DNA of 64,000 bases, taken from contig CM075353.1 of NCBI GenBank assembly GCA_037693485.1, forward strand, positions 60,444,501 to 60,508,500, given 5' to 3'. The notes under the pieces were generated by a model. It had not been told where the DNA came from, made no database searches, and saw only the letters and a program-made list of their open reading frames with translations. The DNA is from Kitagawia praeruptora. Its lineage: Eukaryota; Streptophyta; Magnoliopsida; Apiales; Apiaceae. The translations under genes and the position numbers were made by a program. How positions within the stretch are numbered: the stretch's first letter is position 1; each line of letters starts with the position of its first letter. Positions 54,283 through 64,000 of the stretch are shown in pieces.

Positions 54283-56561
54283 ATGGTTTCGGAAGTTTCG
54301 AAGATGGTTTCAAAGGATCTCTCTGTTGGGGGGAACTCGTTGGATAGGATTTCACATGGGGTCAGACTCATTGCACACTCTCCGAGGGTTGCTTCGTCTG
54401 GTGATGATGCCAAGGGACGAGGTGAGAGGGTGAATCCCTCTCAATGCAAGTATGGGGACATTTGTGTTGATGATGATTCCAGATCTGGGGTGGCTGCGCG
54501 CACGCGTAGCTTGGTCAAACACCATTTGATTGATGGTAAGATTTTCTCCCAAAAGAAGTCTAATAGTTCTAATGATTTAGGTGTTGATACACCTATTGAA
54601 TTATCTGATTCCTTAAATTCAAGATATGATGATGATATGGGTAATGAGGAGGAGGTTAAATCTGAGGTCCTGAGCCCAGTGATTGGTATTTCCAATATTT
54701 GTGACGGTGGTCCCTCTATTGTGGGTTTGGTTGAGGGTCTCTCAAAACCTAGTCTATCTACTGGGTTAGATGATAAGGCCATGCTTTCTATGGTTCAAGA
54801 TAGCAGTACCCAAGATGATGGTATTCCGGTGAGGGATGAAACGATTGTTACCCAAGTCTACAGCATGCCGGATGCTGGGACCAAGGGTACGGGTACTGAT
54901 GAGGTTACCCAGGTTGCTGGAATGGAACATACGGATGCGAATGTTGGCTTGGAAATGGATGTTAAGAACTCTTTTGTCTCTGTGAACTTGAGTTACACTA
55001 AGGACGAAGACTCTGGAGATGAGGTAGGCATATCTGGTCGGGCTACGAGCCTTGTTCAGAGAATTGTGACTGATGCTTATTGGGATGGAAGTTCCAGCAA
55101 TGGTGGCATTGATGGCTCTCCAGCTGCTGATTTGCTACTAAAAGCGAATGCCATTATCTTAAATGAAGTTAATGAGGTTGACCTAGGGAAGAATGAGTCA
55201 TCTTCTAGGGATAAAGGGGATTCTATTCCCGAGGTTCTGGATGTTTCTCAATGTGATGCTCCTATAGAGGGGGTTTGGAGTTGGAGGGAACCATGATTGT
55301 TTCTAACAGTTTAAATAATGTTATCGGAGGTAGTCCTCAGACGAGCTTGGTTGGGCTAGTTGAGGAGGAAAGGGCTAAGAAACATCTAATTGATGCTAAC
55401 AATTACTCCAAAGTGCTGAAGCTTTTTATTGGTTATATGGGATATGAGGTGCCTATGTTAAAAAGGCAGAAGGAAACGAAACTCTTAGTTTCGGGCAATT
55501 TTCTTACTAACATCTCGGATTGTGGAAATGATGAGGAGCTTTATGTAGCTCTTAACAATGTTATTCAACTGCCTATGAAGAAGATGCTGCTTACCAGTTT
55601 ACAATGCTTGGATGTGGACCGGGTGGTCCCTTTACTATTCGTACTTGGCATAGGTCTCATTGTGAGGTTTTAAACTAGTTTAAATCTAGTTCTAATTGTA
55701 TGTTGATTGTATAGTGTCTTTCTGATGTTATGACATTTGTTTGGTTTGCATGTTGACTTCGCGGGGTATGCCCCTAGATGTGTATCAAGTTGTTCCTTCA
55801 TGGTATAAAATTCTAATTAGCAAAAAAAAATGTTATTCAACTGCAGGAGTACATTGTAAAGGAGGGATTTGAAATCCCTACTGAAGGCATTCCCCTTGAT
55901 GTGGTTTTGGATGATAGTGGATGGCCTAGGGAGAATCAGGTGCCATATGATCAAGGGCAGGTAGTCATGCAGGGAATTGAAAAGGGAATTGATAAGAGGC
56001 AGCAGAATGTCAAGTGGAAGGAAGATATTCAAACCATAATGGACTCGGGTTTGAGTGATAATATGGGAGGTACTGTGTTATTATCGGGGGATCTGGGTAA
56101 GGAGGTTGATGCAGAGATTGATGAAGCTTTTGATTACTTAATGGGAGGTGGTCTAAATGAGGGCATCTGCTATGCAGATTGATGGAGCAGAGGTTAGTAC
56201 TGATATTAAGATGAATTCTGATCAGAGAGAGGAGGAGGAGGGAACTGGGGATGGTACTCCTTGGGAGGATTTTCCTAGTGTTAGTGTTCTCCCTTCCATT
56301 GATGGGGTTTTCTTGAATATGAAGACCGATGTGATGCAGGTAGGTAGTGGGCATGCTCTGGGTGATAGTGGCAGCCATGATTTGATTATTGATGTTGTGC
56401 ACATGGAGGTTGATCATGAAGTTCCTGTTGAGCAAAATAAAAGCATGCTGGAAAAGAAGCTCGCTGATGAAGGCAAGGGACATGCAACAAAAGTCCGTTG
56501 GACCAAATCCAAGATCAAACAATGGAGAGCGACAAGAGGTGGTCACTCCAGCAGGAATTAA
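54283..56561 (+). pseudogene. K-type passenger protein, two frameshifts, split by PAS17
   Basis: The start is ATG 54283 (MVSEVSKMVSKDLSVGGNS). It parallels PAS10: DSRSGVAARTRSLVK, an acidic region, LKLFIGYMGYEVPMLK, the IQL box (NVIQLQEYIVKEGFEIPTEG after removal of PAS17), EIDEAFDYLM and the tail VRWTKSKIKQWRATRGG. Frameshifts lie near 55270 (G-run) and near 56170. Restored length would be about 668 residues. Confidence 0.78.
55573..55830 (+). mobile_element. PAS17, very short 5'-truncated passenger retroelement
   Basis: The TSD TGTTATTCAACTGC is at 55559-55572 and 55831-55844. It carries the last 33 codons (to LLFVLGIGLIVRF, stop 55673) and 3' UTR of a PAS12-type element, plus the tail. 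Confidence 0.92.
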
Positions 56562-56732
56562 CCATGGCTTTTTAATCTCTGGTGTTTTATTTTTGTTCTT
56601 TGTTTGTTGATTGTAAAATGACTTAATGTTGTTTTGGCATTGTATTGACTGAATGATGATTTCACGAGGTATGCCCCTAGATTTGTGTAAGTTGTTCCTT
56701 TATGGTATAAATTTTAATTAGCAAAAAAAAAA

Positions 56733-57739
56733 GATCACATAGGGCATAAGATAGTTCAAATTACGCTACAAATCATGATGTCAAAACATCAACTTATCCT
56801 ATGCTAGCATGGCAAGTTCTAAATCTCAAGATCCACTCTCGCTTCACAGGAGATTAACAATCTAGATGTTAGCTACGCATCTAAACATTAAGCACAACCA
56901 TACGATGATATCACAATTTATCACACACAGATCTTTAAAGCATCAAAATACTAAAACTCCATAAATAAATCCGTTAGAATCCCATGACAACGATTAGTTC
57001 ATAATCGAACCGTTCGTCATCATGGGATCTGATGAAACCATGATAATAAACAAGGTTTGAATAAAAACAATAGTGCTAGAGTAATAGAGTTAAGAAAACA
57101 AATCCAAAAACAACGAAAATAACTCCTAATAGAAGAATAGAAAAGCTGAAGTAGATCTAGATCTCCGGTGCTTGTCACGAGCGTTGGGAATCCTTCTCCA
57201 AGTCTCTCTCTTCTCCCTCTCTATAAAAAAACGTCTTCTTTCTATTGTCTACATGTGTTTATATAGCCCCCATGTCTTCCAACAAGAAATTCCCCAAAAC
57301 AGAATTAAAATAGAATTTCTGCAGTTCGACACAAAATACGTTTCCTAACTGATTCTGTTTTGAAGGAAAATTCGTGACTGACTTTTCTTCAGTATTTCTG
57401 AGCCGTTCCAGTAGTAATTGGACATCTAGACCACTTTAGAATGAAAGAGAATTCTGCTATCTTCGCGTGAGCTATTAAATCGTCCAAAACGGACTTGTAG
57501 AACTCAAGATATGGCCCAAACAGTGAATCAACAATTCTGGCAGCCTCCCCGCGCGCTCCTGTGCCCTACCACGCGCCAAAGCGCCCAAACTTTCTTTCCA
57601 AGATTGTAGAAAATTTCGTTGTCTTCGCGTGAGCTGTAAGATCATCGGAATCGGACTTGTAGAACTCCAGATATGGCCAAAACAGTGAAGACTGCGCAAC
57701 CCAGAAAATCCGAATTTCATGAAGGAATTTTTTCTCTCC
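56733..57739 (+). mobile_element. Non-coding LTR-retrotransposon-like sequence, right part
   Basis: Continuation of the segment that ends at 45586. No open frame. It contains the direct repeat listed next. Confidence 0.4.
57461..57689 (+). repeat. Direct repeat of about 67 bp
   Basis: Units 57461-57527 and 57623-57689 both run from CTTCGCGTGAGCT to GGACTTGTAGAACTC, ATATGGCC and CAGTGAA. Such GC-richer tandem units are common in the 3' non-coding regions of large plant LTR elements. Confidence 0.75.
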
Positions 57740-57899
57740 AAAATGTTTCTCTCTCTAGAATTTTTCTCTCCATTCTCTCTAGGTTAGAACCCTAAATTTC
57801 TCAGCCGCCTATTCTCTAAACCTCTCTTCACCAGATCTAAATTATAAACCTCACAAATCCATCTCCTTCTTCTCTATTCTACACCTAAACACTATATTT

Positions 57900-57906
<7 letters not shown>

Positions 57907-57932
<26 letters not shown>
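57907..57932 (+). repeat. AT dinucleotide microsatellite in the LINE-B2 leader
   Basis: About 26 bp of (AT)n just upstream of the ORF1 ATG. The corresponding TTATATATA run in other elements is much shorter, so it has expanded here. Confidence 0.85.
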
Positions 57933-57972
57933 ATTTATTCTTATTTTTCCTTTTTCCTTAATCTTTCGTGCT

Positions 57973-60269
57973 ATGGTGAGTCAAGGCTCCTTTTGTGACT
58001 CGGATGGTGTTCCTGGCTATATGCAAGATGCTCATGGTGAGGATCTGATGGAAGAGGTTCTTTCACGAAGGGAGGTCGAAGATTTTCCAGTGTTGTTGCC
58101 TAATGGGGGAGTGCAGGTGCGCCACAGTGCCCTTGGTAACATTCCGGTGGTGGTCAGCGATGAGGAGACTAGTGATGACAACTTCGTTGAAGGTGATAGA
58201 GCTAAGCTGGAGAGGGAAACGGTTAATCGTGTAGCAAAGGCTGTATCTATCAATAACAGAGATGAGAGGAATGAGCTTATTGCAATAAGGCTAAGGTTGC
58301 AAAAAATGCAAAATGTATTAGAGAAAAAAGGAATTTCTATGGCTGCTTTGGAAAAGGAAATGTTAGAACAAGATGCAGAGTTTAACGCAGGGTTGCCTAG
58401 CGCCTTTAAAATTGTGGTGGGAAGAGACGAATTTGGCTTGCCAATTTTTAAAGATAGCGCAAAGGATAAAAAGGATGGTGCTTGCAAGGGCGGGACAAAC
58501 AATGATACTGCAACATTTATAGATGGGCGTGATGAATTTGGTCTGCCTAGATTCATTAACCCTGTCAAAGATACTAGCAATGGTGGTGCGGGTAATGTGT
58601 TCGATGGAAGGTCTGTTAAAGGAAATGTGGGTGCTACTGGAGGGAATGATGAGTCTGACAAGATTAACCAAAGTGAAGGTGCTAAAACAACACCAGACTT
58701 TACTGGTAATGGATCCAAGGAGGGAAAGGATGCTAATGTTGGTACCTCAGGTGTCAAGAACTCGCAAGGCAAAGAAATCAGGGATGAGCAACCTGAAGTG
58801 GAGGTAAAAACTAGATCTTGGTCTAATGTGGTGAAAGATCCACCTCTAGCAAACAAGAATGTTACTTTTGATTGTATTCCGCGTTTGCCGGGTGAAGATA
58901 TTGTTTCCCCATCGGATGAAATTTTGAAGAAAGGGAATGAAAAATTCAAAAATTGTCTAGTCGGTGTCTTCACTAAAGGGACACACCCATTCAACACTGT
59001 TGTGAAATTTGCAAAACAAGTTTGGGATGGGATGGGTCTGTGCAATGTCAGCCAAAAGGATAGCAAAACGTTCCTATTTAGATTTAATACGGAATCTCAG
59101 AAAAATATGATTCTAGCTAGGGGAACTTGGTATGTGGAAAGAAGACCAATGGTGGTTAATGACTGGGGTGTGGAGGGTCAATCGGGGAAGGTTACTAGCA
59201 TCCCATTATGGGTCAAATTTAGCAACATCCCGATTAGCTACTGAACTCGTGAAGGAATGAGTTGCTTACCCAGTTCTATTGGGAAGCCTCTGTTTGCTGA
59301 TACCCTCACTTCGAGACTCGAGGTATTGCCGTTTGCAAAATTCTGTGTAAACTATGTGCTGGGTGATGATTTACCAAATAGTGTAAAAGTTAAGGTTTTA
59401 GACCCATTCACTGGTGAGAAGCGTATTGAAGAAGTGCAGATTTTATACCCTTCCAAGCCCCTCTATTGTAATGCCTGCAAGTCTCTTGGGCATGCTATTG
59501 GGGCATGTCCATCTGTAAAGAGAGTTTGGGTGCAAAAAGGAGCTGAAAAGGAAGATGGCAAAGACAAAAGCAATCCTATTGGAAACAATCAGGGAGATCC
59601 TGTGCAAGGAACACCAGAGAAGGAAAAGAACAATGGAGAACCGACTAATGATGGCAATTTTACCACCCCTGTTCACAAGGAGGATGACTGGAAAACCGTG
59701 AATAATAAGAGAGGTCATAGCCCTTCTCCAAACATGGGGGATGAGGGCTCTCCTACCCCTCTGAATACTTTCAAGCACCTGCGTAATGTCGATGAAATTG
59801 ATGCAAAAAAGTCGGCAGATGAAACACATAACAGCTCAAAGCAAATAAATGAAGCAAATAAATAAAGGAATATGGCAAAGACAAAAGCAATCCTATTGGA
59901 AACAATCAGGGAGATCATGTGCAAGGAACACCAGAGAAGGAAAAGAACAATGGAGAACCGACTAATGATGGCAATTTTACCACCCCTGTTCACAAGGAGG
60001 ATGACTGGAAAACCGTGAATAATAAGAGAGGTCATAGCCCTTCTTCAAACATGGGGGATGAGGGCTCTCCTACCCCTCTGAATACTTTCAAGCACCTGCG
60101 TAATGTCGATGAAATTGATGCAAAAAAGTCGGCAGATGAAACACATAACAGCTCAAAGCAAATAAATGAAGCTGGTCTGAGTAGGAACTCAAAGCAAGTC
60201 TGACTCACAAAGTCCCAGAAGAAGAAGCTCAGGCAGAGTAAGGGGGTGCCATCCCCCAAATTCAAGTAA
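57973..60269 (+). pseudogene. LINE-B2 ORF1 (DUF4283, CCHC), nonsense-mutated with internal duplication
   Basis: ATG 57973 (MVSQGSFCDSDGVPGYMQD). A coiled-coil-like acidic part contains two RDEFGLP repeats (near residues 150 and 185), then DUF4283 (TRSWSNVVKDPP to FSNIPISY), CNACKSLGHAIGAC and a basic end. TGA at 59242 replaces Trp, as in LINE-B1. A 317-bp tandem duplication (from 59555) adds stops and a frameshift; TGA near 60201 replaces Arg of KQVRLTKS. Confidence 0.92.
59555..60188 (+). repeat. 317-bp tandem duplication within LINE-B2 ORF1
   Basis: The segment starting ATGGCAAAGACAAAAGCAAT occurs at 59555 and 59872, nearly identical. LINE-B1 has one copy. Because 317 is not a multiple of three, the second copy is out of frame. 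Confidence 0.9.
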
Positions 60270-60276
60270 TTGTTTT

Positions 60277-60525
60277 ATGGTTAGAGTGTGTGCTTTTAAT
60301 GTTCGAGGAGTGAATAAGCTTGTTAAACAGGCTGACCTGCATTCTTTTTTGGTGGATAATGATGTATCATTAGCTGGGATCCTCGAATCTAGGATCAAAG
60401 AGAGGAACCATGCGAAGTGTAGCAGAGTTATTCATAATTCCTGGAACTGGGATTCGAACTATCGGCATCACTCTAATGGGAGAATATTGATAGGCTGGAA
60501 CCCTCAAATCTGGAATGTTTTTGTT
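60277..60525 (+). pseudogene. LINE-B2 ORF2, N-terminal piece before LINE-C1
   Basis: MVRVCAFNVRGVNKLVKQ at the endonuclease start matches LINE-B1. The frame runs into the LINE-C1 poly-A after WNPQIWNVFV. The rest may lie beyond the window. Confidence 0.85.
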
Positions 60526-61591
60526 TTTGTTTTTTTTTTTTTTGCTAAATAAATATTTTTTATTGCATCCCAAAAAGATAACAACTACCAGAAAGATCTA
60601 TTCCCACAAGTCGGGTAATAGAAAACAGAGATGCATTAAGTTATCATCTAAACAAAAATATTGAGAATCCTATGATCTCAAAATCACCAGTAAATTAAAA
60701 TAGTCCTAGAGTGAGTAAAGGTTCCTTTTGTACACTTTTAGCAAACCACGCGCTAGATGCCAATCTATCTCTAATTATACTCAAGACATTTGCTCGAACT
60801 ATATGAGCAGTACATCTATGACCCGAATTATGAATTCTTGCATTCCTTTCTCGCCATATAGAGTATGTGGCCACTGAGAGAAATAAATAAGCAAGTAGTT
60901 TACGAGCTCTAGAGTTATTTCCATTCCTGAAGAAGTTTCCCAGCATGTAGTTTTCCCAGCAACCTGATAAAACCATATCTTGAAGCACTACTTTTGCAAA
61001 TGAACATGATCCAAAAATATGGTGAACCAATTCTTGGTCATTGCCACACATGACACATACCTGGTCCACATGCATACCCATACGTTCCATTCGATCTTTA
61101 GTAAACAAACGGTTTTTAAATGCCAGCCAGAGTAGAAAAGAGCATTTTGGAATCGAGAGACGGTGCCAGACAGCCTCAAGCCAAGGGGGAGGACTGCCTC
61201 TAACTCGAACAGAGTTCCAAATATCTGAGATCTTAATTTTAGGAGCCGGGGTAGAGTCCCAAGCTAGCAAGTCATGTGTGTGAATGGGGGCATCATGCAA
61301 TAAGCATCTAAGATCAATTACCAACATATGATTAGATGGAGAGAGGCACCAGCTATTACCTCTAATGAAGTCTCCCACCTTTGCCATTTCTGAAGTCTCT
61401 GAGATGGAGATGATTCTGCTATTAAATCTTTCAATCAGTGGCCTATTTTCAAACCATGGATCATGCCAAAATAAGAAGGCTGATTGAGGACCAACACGGA
61501 TAGAAGTGTGGGCAAGAGCTGCAGTCCTAGCTTTTAGAATTTTCTTCAGACACCACGAAGCATTATAAGGAATTTTCATCATGAACTTCAA
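60523..61591 (-). mobile_element. LINE-C1, 3' end of a third LINE family
   Basis: Its tail (AATATTTATTTAGC then A-tract, 60523-60565 on the minus strand) differs from LINE-A and LINE-B. It is inserted in LINE-B2 ORF2. PAS18 begins at its 5' side, so it is either truncated or split by PAS18. Confidence 0.8.
60695..61591 (-). pseudogene. LINE-C1 ORF2 C-terminal part (zf-RVT)
   Basis: 298 open codons. They include FLFWHDPWFENRPL, IPKCSFLLWLAFKNRLFTKD and the zinc region CVMCGNDQELVHHIF.SC, which corresponds to the end of LINE-A ORF2. There are no stops, but reverse transcriptase and endonuclease are missing at the 5' side. Confidence 0.88.
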
Positions 61592-64000
61592 AACTAAACT
61601 AAAAAATGAGAGTCGTATATGCTCTAACTTCTCTCTAACTTCTCTCTCTATAATACCTAGCCGCCTTTAAATTTTAACCTTAATCTTCACCATTTCTCCA
61701 CCAGATCTTCACAATAGCCTACACAAATCCATATCCTCTTCTAATCTCTCACCACAAACACTATATTTCTTACTCTATAATTATTTTTTAATGAAGAGAG
61801 TTTCTTTTTCTGAGAACTTGGTGACTGTGATTCCTCCCCGTGTGCGAGGTTCTGCAGCTTGCCTTCCTGTGGGTAGTCCGATTACGAGTCCGAAGAGGGT
61901 TTCTTTTTCGGAGATCTTGGAGACTGTGATTCCTCCCCGTGTGAGAGGTTCTGCAGATTTTCTTCCGGAGGGTAGTCCGATTAGGGGTCCGAAGAGGGTC
62001 TCCTTTTCGGAGAACTTGGTGACTGTATATCCTTTGGAGGATATCCGAGCAAAGACGGACAGTGAAAAACAAGGGGTAGTTGTGAGCTCTATGGAATCTG
62101 GAAGTTGCTATGAGATGGCCCTGTTTCGGGTTGGTAAGCAGGACTTGGCAGGAGGCATGTTCGCCCCCTTTGCTCTTAGTCGTAGGACCTCTATTCCATG
62201 TGAGGTTGAAGGAGATCAGCCACACTGCTGTTTATTTCCTTCGGATGGAAAGGATGAGACTCGTTGCCACGATTTCTATCCTGTTGACTCAAGGTTTGAG
62301 ATCCGGTCCATACCAAGTAGGATGACATTTGCACTTGTTGATGCTACTCAACTGTGGGAATGTTTGGGGAAACCTTTGTTGGGTTTACTCCTTCATGATT
62401 TTAAGTTTTTGCTTAAACAGCTGTTCACCATGAATGGTGCGGGTATGGTGTTTGACAAAATGTCCCAACGAGTTTTCTTTGCTTTGAAGAAGAGGGTGGC
62501 CTCTATCCAGTTTGGACAGGGTTTCATGGACTTGTTTTTCACTCTTTTCTCAGAGAGCAAACTATATTTGGATGATGTAGGTACTCTTATGGAGATGCCT
62601 AAGTTACAGCAGGCGAGAAGAGGCTTGATTTTAGTTGGGTGCTCTGTTAAAGAGTTGGTGACCTCTTACTCTAGGAGGTGGAGGCAGTTGGGGGGTATGT
62701 TCTCTCTAATTCTTCTCTTTTCTTACATTAAGAGAGGTGGTAAGAAGACGGAGGGTTCTTTGGACCCTTCTTTGATTTGTAACTCTAATGTGGGTTCATT
62801 GGAGATTATGAATATTGCAATGTTATCTATGGTTTTGCCTAAGCAAGCTGTTACCATAGACCTCGATGTGAGAATGATGAGGTATTGGTTGGCTTTTGGA
62901 AGCTGTTGGCAAGACTCTATTCATAAGGGAATCTTGACTATCATTGGATGCATTAATTTTAATGGCTGGGAAGGAGTTGTTATTATGGGAAAGATTACCA
63001 CTGAAAGTTGTAATTATTGCAGGACTGGGGCACTGAACAGAGGTATTGGTTTAGATGCTCTATTGAAGTTTAATGCTGGTATTAGTAGAGGTCTTGGGTT
63101 CTCCTTGGCTTTCTATGGGGTCGCTGCTCAGATGAATGAGGAGGGTAACAACATTGCTGGTGCCAAAGGTCTTTTTGCGTCTTTGGATGTTGGTGAGGGT
63201 GTTTTGCTGTTCGCTATTCCTTATGGGGCTGGTTTCAAGGCTGACCCTAAGTGGTTTTCTAGATGGAGTTATGATAATGTGAGACAGACTGGGAGTTGTG
63301 AACCTGTGTATGACCGCAGTAGTGATGGTGTTTGTGTTCTTATAGGACATTGGCAAATGAGATTTGGAGACTGTGAGGGAAAGGAAGCAGCTGGGCCTAT
63401 CCTTTATCTGGATTGTTTCGCCTATAAGGCTGGGTTTTATGTGGTTATAACTCAATTGTGGGTTACTGGACCTGGTGGGTTTATGGAGCAGGTGGTAACT
63501 GGATTATTTGCAACCGGGGGTTTGATTACTGGGGAAGTTGTTGGCAATTTTATCGTGTCTGATGAGCAGTGCATAATAATTGATTGCTGGTCTCAAGAGG
63601 GTATGCACTTGAAATGGGAGAACACTATATGCAGGACAGGAAGAGGGGGTCATTATCTGCGCGGTAGAGGGACAAGCAGATCGGTCCAGAAGGATCACTT
63701 TACGACCACTGCTAGTTGGACTGCTGGTTTTGGTGGGGACTACTCTGGACTTGTCGCTGAGATCCTTTTGGAAGTGGTCGAAGCTATTGATCATATATTG
63801 CAGGGAGTTCAGGACTTTCTGACCGAGTCTCAGTTGCAAATGGTGGATTTTCACATTGGCTTGGCAAGCCCAGGTGGTACAACTGGGAAATCCGATAGTG
63901 TTATTGGGCCCTTGAAAGTGGCATCTGTTGATGAGTCCTGGTGCTTGCAGACAGTTGCTTCGTGTCATGGTAGGGCGATGTCTGTTGTCGGAATACATTT
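61592..64000 (+). mobile_element. PAS18, R-type passenger retroelement, 3' end outside the window
   Basis: The leader ATGAGAGTCG starts at 61606, followed by CT-rich DNA, CCTAGCCGCC, CACCAGATCT and ACTATATTTCTTA before the ORF. The element edge is at about 61592-61605. Tail and TSD are not visible. Confidence 0.85.
61791..64000 (+). CDS. R-type passenger protein with three RVxF repeats, open to the window edge
   Basis: From ATG 61791 I read 736 codons without a stop up to the last base of the window. RVSF motifs stand at residues 3-6, 36-39 and 69-72, exactly 33 apart, each in a PKRVSFSE context and followed by TVIPPRVRG. The body is hydrophobic and Gly/Cys-rich (CWSQEGMHLKWENTI, GRGGHYLRGRGTS, ASWTAGFGGDYSG) and has no known domain. 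The first 72 residues are almost those of PAS6, the remainder is not. It is the longest undamaged passenger frame here. Phosphatase docking is inferred from the motif. Confidence 0.75.
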   Translation, partial: MKRVSFSENLVTVIPPRVRGSAACLPVGSPITSPKRVSFSEILETVIPPRVRGSADFLPEGSPIRGPKRVSFSENLVTVYPLEDIRAKTDSEKQGVVVSSMESGSCYEMALFRVGKQDLAGGMFAPFALSRRTSIPCEVEGDQPHCCLFPSDGKDETRCHDFYPVDSRFEIRSIPSRMTFALVDATQLWECLGKPLLGLLLHDFKFLLKQLFTMNGAGMVFDKMSQRVFFALKKRVASIQFGQGFMDLFFTLFSESKLYLDDVGTLMEMPKLQQARRGLILVGCSVKELVTSYSRRWRQLGGMFSLILLFSYIKRGGKKTEGSLDPSLICNSNVGSLEIMNIAMLSMVLPKQAVTIDLDVRMMRYWLAFGSCWQDSIHKGILTIIGCINFNGWEGVVIMGKITTESCNYCRTGALNRGIGLDALLKFNAGISRGLGFSLAFYGVAAQMNEEGNNIAGAKGLFASLDVGEGVLLFAIPYGAGFKADPKWFSRWSYDNVRQTGSCEPVYDRSSDGVCVLIGHWQMRFGDCEGKEAAGPILYLDCFAYKAGFYVVITQLWVTGPGGFMEQVVTGLFATGGLITGEVVGNFIVSDEQCIIIDCWSQEGMHLKWENTICRTGRGGHYLRGRGTSRSVQKDHFTTTASWTAGFGGDYSGLVAEILLEVVEAIDHILQGVQDFLTESQLQMVDFHIGLASPGGTTGKSDSVIGPLKVASVDESWCLQTVASCHGRAMSVVGIH

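Larger units (their letters stand above)
45587..56732 (+). mobile_element. PAS13, K-type passenger retroelement containing PAS14 and PAS17
   Basis: It starts within the leader (TAATCAAGCCTTCACTAATCC at about 45587) and ends with a mutated tail (CACGAGGTATGCCCCTAG, about 56663) and poly-A to 56732. A short possible TSD is AAGATC (45581-45586 and 56731-56736). PAS14 splits its leader at 45657/54237 and PAS17 splits its ORF. Confidence 0.8.
57740..64000 (+). mobile_element. LINE-B2, L1-type retrotransposon, continues beyond the window
   Basis: The leader carries the shared AACCCTAA..CAGCCGCC, CACCAGATCT and CTAAACACTATATTTCTTAT boxes. ORF1 and the start of ORF2 follow. LINE-C1 splits ORF2 at about 60523. 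The exact 5' end is uncertain, as no 3' TSD is visible. Confidence 0.85.

Overview
The window is repeat-dense nuclear DNA of a flowering plant. Evidence: L1-type LINEs whose ORF1 carries a DUF4283 domain plus a CCHC knuckle, a CACTA transposon, a Stowaway MITE, Ty3-type LTR-retrotransposon debris with a tRNA-Met primer-binding site, and captured plant exons with GT/AG borders. I cannot name the species. I found no host gene in its own context.

The main feature is one retrotransposition system. LINE-A (three copies) encodes ORF1 and ORF2. At least 18 further elements, called PAS1-PAS18 here, end in the same roughly 70-nt 3' tail (GCGGGGTATGCCCCTAGA, then GTTCCTT, GGTATAAAATTTTAATTAGC and A-tract). 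When full length they also share LINE-A's 5' leader (ATGAGAGTC, pyrimidine-rich, AACCCTAG..GCCGCC, ACCAGATCT, ACTATATTTCTTATAT). They have no endonuclease or reverse transcriptase. Each carries one long ORF of unknown function. R-type proteins begin with repeated K(R/K)V(S/T)FS motifs, which fit the RVxF docking motif for protein phosphatase 1. K-type proteins are acidic and end in a basic tail (VRWTKSKIKQWRATRGG) resembling the end of LINE ORF1. M-type proteins are hydrophobic and Val/Cys-rich. Modules are shuffled between types. Four elements keep ORFs of 455, 615, 595 and at least 736 codons without a stop. Target-site duplications (TSDs) flank most copies, so they are true LINE-type insertions.

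Layout: PAS1 (1.5-2.1 kb). LINE-A1 (2.3-15.2 kb), split by PAS2 and a 5.35-kb CACTA element holding captured exons. Ty3 debris and a MITE (15.2-17.0 kb). PAS3 (17.0-24.3 kb), containing PAS4 and PAS5, with PAS6 inside PAS5. PAS7 and LINE-A2 (24.7-29.1 kb). LINE-B1 (29.2-40.9 kb, minus), split by PAS8, PAS9 (containing PAS10) and PAS11. PAS12 and an LTR region (41-45 kb). A second LTR-type remnant (45.1-57.7 kb) holding PAS13, which contains PAS14 and PAS17; PAS14 contains PAS15, PAS16 and LINE-A3. LINE-B2 (57.7 kb to the end) holding LINE-C1, which is followed at its 5' end by PAS18.

Likely interplay (inference): LINE-A ORF2 recognises the shared tail and moves both itself and the PAS elements. 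PAS proteins could help in cis or act on host regulation. Coordinates of element ends are read by eye from TSDs and may be off by one or two bases.
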